A DNA stretch of 53,714 nt from Micavibrio sp. UBA2705 (lineage in GTDB: Bacteria; Pseudomonadota; Alphaproteobacteria; Micavibrionales; Micavibrionaceae): positions 33,125 to 86,838 of the forward strand of contig DELD01000032.1 of assembly GCA_002354205.1 (NCBI GenBank), read 5' to 3'. This document shows positions 51,456 through 53,714 of this stretch, one piece after another. How positions within the stretch are numbered: the stretch's first letter is position 1; the number at the start of each line of letters is the position of its first letter. A program made the position numbers and the translations under genes. Below the pieces are notes generated by a model. That model was not told where the DNA came from. It made no database searches and saw nothing but the letters and a program-made list of their open reading frames with translations.

Positions 51456-52928
51456 CTAGAGCGCTTTATCCATTTTTCTATAGAAGGTAGATTTCGCAAT
51501 GCCTAATGCCTTTGCTGCGTGGGTGATGTTGCCGTTATGGAATGTGATTGACATATGCATAGCTTCGTTTTCTAACGCATCCATCGCGCGAAACGCACCG
51601 TTTTCATCAATCATCGATAGCGTATATTCTGCGCCGCCTTGCGCTGTGCCAGATTGCGCATGATTAACGTGCTGTTCTTGCGGTTTATTCAACGGCGCGA
51701 CGCTGCCTTGCGAAAGATTGTTGGCGTTCGGCATAATTTGATTGCCTGCGGTTTCAAAAATAATGTCATCCGCGTCAATTTGCTCCGTTTCGCACAAAAC
51801 CATAGCGCGGTGCAAAGTGTTTTCAAGCTCGCGCACATTGCCGGGCCAAACATGCGTTTGCAGCTTTTGCAGGGCGGCCTCATTGATTGTGCTAATGCGT
51901 GAATTTTCACTGGCCGAAAAACGTGTCACGAAATGGTTGGCGAGCGCAGGAATATCAATCGGTCTTGCGCGCAATGCAGGCAGTTCGATTTTAAATACAT
52001 TGAGGCGGAAATAGAGGTCTTCCCTAAATTCACCGCTGCGCACGGAATCTTCTAAGTTTCTATGGGTGGCTGAAACGATGCGTACATTAACGGGAACGGC
52101 GCGTCCTGCGCCCACGGGTTCAACTTCCCTTTGCTGTAATACGCGCAATAACTTAACCTGCGCATCAAGGGGTAAGTCGCCGACTTCATCTAAGAAGATG
52201 GTTCCGCCTTCGGCTTCGCGGAATTTACCTGCGGCCTTTTGTATTGCGCCTGTAAACGCGCCTTTCTCATGCCCAAATAATGTGCTTTCAACAAGATTTT
52301 CTGGGATCGCGCCGCAATTCACCGCAACGAAAGGCCCGCCAGCGCGATTACTTTCCCCATGTATAGCGCGAGCAAAAACTTCTTTACCAACGCCAGTCTC
52401 ACCAATAATCAGTGTCGGAATATCTGACGCTGCGGCCTTTTTGGATATGCCGACAATGTTCGCGAGTCCGCCATCATAGCCAATTAAATCTTCAAAGCCG
52501 AATGTACCGGATTCTTTCTTTTTCAGACGTGTGACTTCTTTGGTCAGGGTGCTCATTTTAATTGCGTTTTTGACAGAGACGATCATACGTTCGGAAGAAA
52601 CAGGCTTGGTTAAAAAGTCTATTGCGCCCATCTGCATGGCGTTGACCGCGTCTTGTACATCATGCGATCCCGTCAGGATAATAACGGGTTTGCCCGGGTG
52701 ATTAAGATTGATTTGTTCTAAAACTTCAAAGCCGCTTACCTTAGGCATACGCAAGTCAAGAATGATGAGCTGTATGCTTTGTTCTTTGGTATCAGCATCA
52801 AGTATCGACAGGGCATCTTGCCCGTTCTCGGCTTCGACAATTTTGTAACCAAGTTTTTTAATAAGCAGCATGGCAATTAAGCGGCGCTGCGCAGCGTCAT
52901 CATCAGCGATTAGAACTTTAATGGACAT
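51456..52928 (-). CDS. NtrC-family sigma-54-dependent response regulator
   Basis: 490 residues: receiver domain with Asp10/Asp11 and phospho-acceptor Asp58 (ILDLRMPK) and Lys108; AAA+ domain with Walker A GETGVGKE (176-183) and the sigma-54-contacting GAFTGA loop (223-228), FLDEVGDLPLDAQ, and ARPIDIPALANHF; and a C-terminal Fis-type helix-turn-helix (HNGNITHAAKALGIAKST). Promoters with sigma-54 should be its targets, but the regulated genes are not evident. No histidine kinase lies next to it, so it is an orphan within this window. GGGGT 8 nt before the ATG supports the start. Confidence 0.95.
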   Translation of the reverse strand: MSIKVLIADDDAAQRRLIAMLLIKKLGYKIVEAENGQDALSILDADTKEQSIQLIILDLRMPKVSGFEVLEQINLNHPGKPVIILTGSHDVQDAVNAMQMGAIDFLTKPVSSERMIVSVKNAIKMSTLTKEVTRLKKKESGTFGFEDLIGYDGGLANIVGISKKAAASDIPTLIIGETGVGKEVFARAIHGESNRAGGPFVAVNCGAIPENLVESTLFGHEKGAFTGAIQKAAGKFREAEGGTIFLDEVGDLPLDAQVKLLRVLQQREVEPVGAGRAVPVNVRIVSATHRNLEDSVRSGEFREDLYFRLNVFKIELPALRARPIDIPALANHFVTRFSASENSRISTINEAALQKLQTHVWPGNVRELENTLHRAMVLCETEQIDADDIIFETAGNQIMPNANNLSQGSVAPLNKPQEQHVNHAQSGTAQGGAEYTLSMIDENGAFRAMDALENEAMHMSITFHNGNITHAAKALGIAKSTFYRKMDKAL

Positions 52929-53215
52929 ATTTTGTGACCCCGAATGTAAAAATCATCTTATAAAAATTATAATATAGGCTTCTGCGCCCTATAAAAGGAA
53001 CTAACTATAATATACATCGTCTCATAATGGGACTAATGAAGCATTAATAAAAATACATTTTTTTCTAAGTTTCTGATTTTTAATAAAAGTTTTTCTGGTC
53101 TGCATTTTGCAATTATATAGACATAATAGAGCGCAGCTTATACTTATCCCAGCTCTCATAACCTAAATCTACCGAGCTGCATTCTAAGACAAACATAATC
53201 AAAACAACCTTCTTC
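52929..53215. other. AT-rich divergent-from-regulator intergenic region
   Basis: Upstream of the response regulator, a minus-strand -10 TATAAT (52971-52966) is clear, with only a poor -35 (TTATAG) 17 nt further. The rest is AT-rich with no recognisable gene, RNA or repeat. Confidence 0.45.
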
Positions 53216-53250
53216 ATACGCCCAGTGCTTGTTCTAAGCACTGGGCGTAT
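53216..53250 (-). terminator. Perfect 15-bp hairpin after pheT
   Basis: ATACGCCCAGTGCTT/AAGCACTGGGCGTAT with a 5-nt loop, 4 nt after the pheT stop. No T run follows on the minus strand (the downstream sequence is GAAGAAGG), so it may be a Rho-independent terminator lacking its tail, or a 3' end-stabilising structure. Confidence 0.55.
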
Positions 53251-53254
53251 ATGT

Positions 53255-53714
53255 TTATGCTCTTAAGGTTGCGTTGCATTTTTGTTGTGCGGTATCAATG
53301 ATTTTCTTTGATAAGGATTCAATTTCCGCGTCGGTGAGCGTTGTTTCTTGCGGCTGAATAGTGACGCTGAGCGCGATAGATTTCTTGCCTTCATCAACGC
53401 CTTTGCCTTGATAAATATCAAAGATGGAAACATCTGTAATCAGCTGCTTATCAACGCTGCTAATGGCGCGCGTCAGATTTGCTGTTTCTAAATCTTCATC
53501 CGTAATAAACGCGAAATCACGCGCCAATGGCTGCAAGGCGGCGAGTTTTAATAGTGGCTTCGCTGCGCCTGCTTTTTTCTTGGGCACAGGGATGTTGTCT
53601 AAAAAGACTTCAAAGCCGCAGGCGGCATCTTTGAAATCTGCGTGCTGCAATACTGATGGGTGCAGATCCCCAAAATGCGCCAAGACATTTTTTCCAAGGC
53701 GTAAAGTGCCGCTG
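53255..53714 (-). CDS. pheT: Phenylalanyl-tRNA synthetase beta subunit, 3' end (cut by the window edge)
   Basis: Only the C-terminal ~152 residues are inside the window; the reading frame runs open past the right edge (…TLRLGKNVLAHFGDLHP). The visible part has the end of the beta-subunit catalytic-like core and the ferredoxin-fold anticodon-binding domain: LQPLARDFAFITDEDL, VSIFDIYQGKGVDEGKKSIA, VTIQPQETTLTDAEIE. The frame can be initiated at a TTG inside this sequence, but the conserved residues extend beyond it, so this is a truncated gene and not a complete ORF. Confidence 0.93.
   Translation of the reverse strand, partial: SGTLRLGKNVLAHFGDLHPSVLQHADFKDAACGFEVFLDNIPVPKKKAGAAKPLLKLAALQPLARDFAFITDEDLETANLTRAISSVDKQLITDVSIFDIYQGKGVDEGKKSIALSVTIQPQETTLTDAEIESLSKKIIDTAQQKCNATLRA

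Noticed and set aside
51721..51760. MPNA sequence in the sigma-54 regulator (NQIMPNANN) as a third copy of the tiny-gene tail motif
   Set aside because: Only four residues are shared; the Tyr, Gln-Tyr and Lys positions are missing and the location is a disordered linker.

Overview
The window looks like a chromosomal stretch from an alphaproteobacterium of moderate G+C (mid-40s percent by eye). The basis is gene content: an ATP12-type F1-ATPase assembly chaperone, a Do-protease/rarA/crcB/rluC block, dnaB-alr, radA-cvpA-short-chain dehydrogenase, rpe next to a heparinase II/III-family gene, a BTLCP-type cysteine peptidase, and a short ribonucleotide reductase large subunit. The exact order cannot be resolved from sequence alone. 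I see no tRNA, rRNA, CRISPR array, insertion sequence or phage gene; almost everything is ordinary chromosomal DNA with a few accessory insertions.

Layout. Positions 1-4.7 kb (minus strand): two M16 peptidase-family genes (one active, one without the zinc site) followed by pgi. 4.8-10.0 kb (minus): an envelope export cassette made of a TetR regulator, an RND/MMPL permease, a LolA-like periplasmic protein and an outer-membrane barrel. Matching 16-bp operators sit in both the tetR and permease promoters, and an intrinsic terminator lies before the barrel gene. 10.1-18.5 kb (minus): degP, rarA, a beta-solenoid repeat protein, a NUDIX hydrolase, crcB, rluC, an AsmA-family gene and ATP12. 18.5-20.5 kb (plus): an MsbA-like ABC exporter. 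20.7-23.9 kb (minus): hldE and two lipoprotein-like genes, one FlgO-like. 24.3-25.3 kb (plus): an unusual protein joining a MshEN-like c-di-GMP-binding module to a periplasmic BTLCP protease. 25.4-28.3 kb (minus): an unknown small protein, a DMT-like membrane protein and pyruvate kinase. 28.7-36.6 kb (plus): nrdA with a structured leader and NrdR-like boxes, two unknown exported proteins, ispG and polA. 36.6-37.8 kb: ygjV and a pair of tiny coupled genes under a very strong promoter. 37.8-43.3 kb (minus): rpe, heparinase-like, radA, cvpA, short-chain dehydrogenase. 43.5-51.4 kb (plus): dnaB, alr, mlaE, mlaF, an unknown secreted protein and mrcA (PBP1A). 51.5-53.7 kb (minus): a sigma-54 response regulator and the 3' end of pheT.

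Themes. Much of the window concerns the envelope: LPS heptose synthesis (hldE), peptidoglycan (alr, PBP1A), phospholipid trafficking (mlaEF), periplasmic quality control (DegP), an AsmA protein and the RND cassette. The rest is central metabolism (pgi, pyk, rpe, ispG, nrdA) and DNA replication and repair (dnaB, polA, radA, rarA).

Most worth a second look: (1) the MshEN-transmembrane-BTLCP fusion, possibly a one-polypeptide version of the LapD/LapG switch; (2) two tiny overlapping genes sharing a C-terminal Y-x-MPNA-xx-QY-xx-K motif; (3) a promoter shared between that pair and an unlinked unknown gene; (4) the absence of purF and purH from the places where alphaproteobacteria usually keep them; (5) a 17/34-residue repeat protein inserted in a conserved block; (6) a structured nrdA leader.
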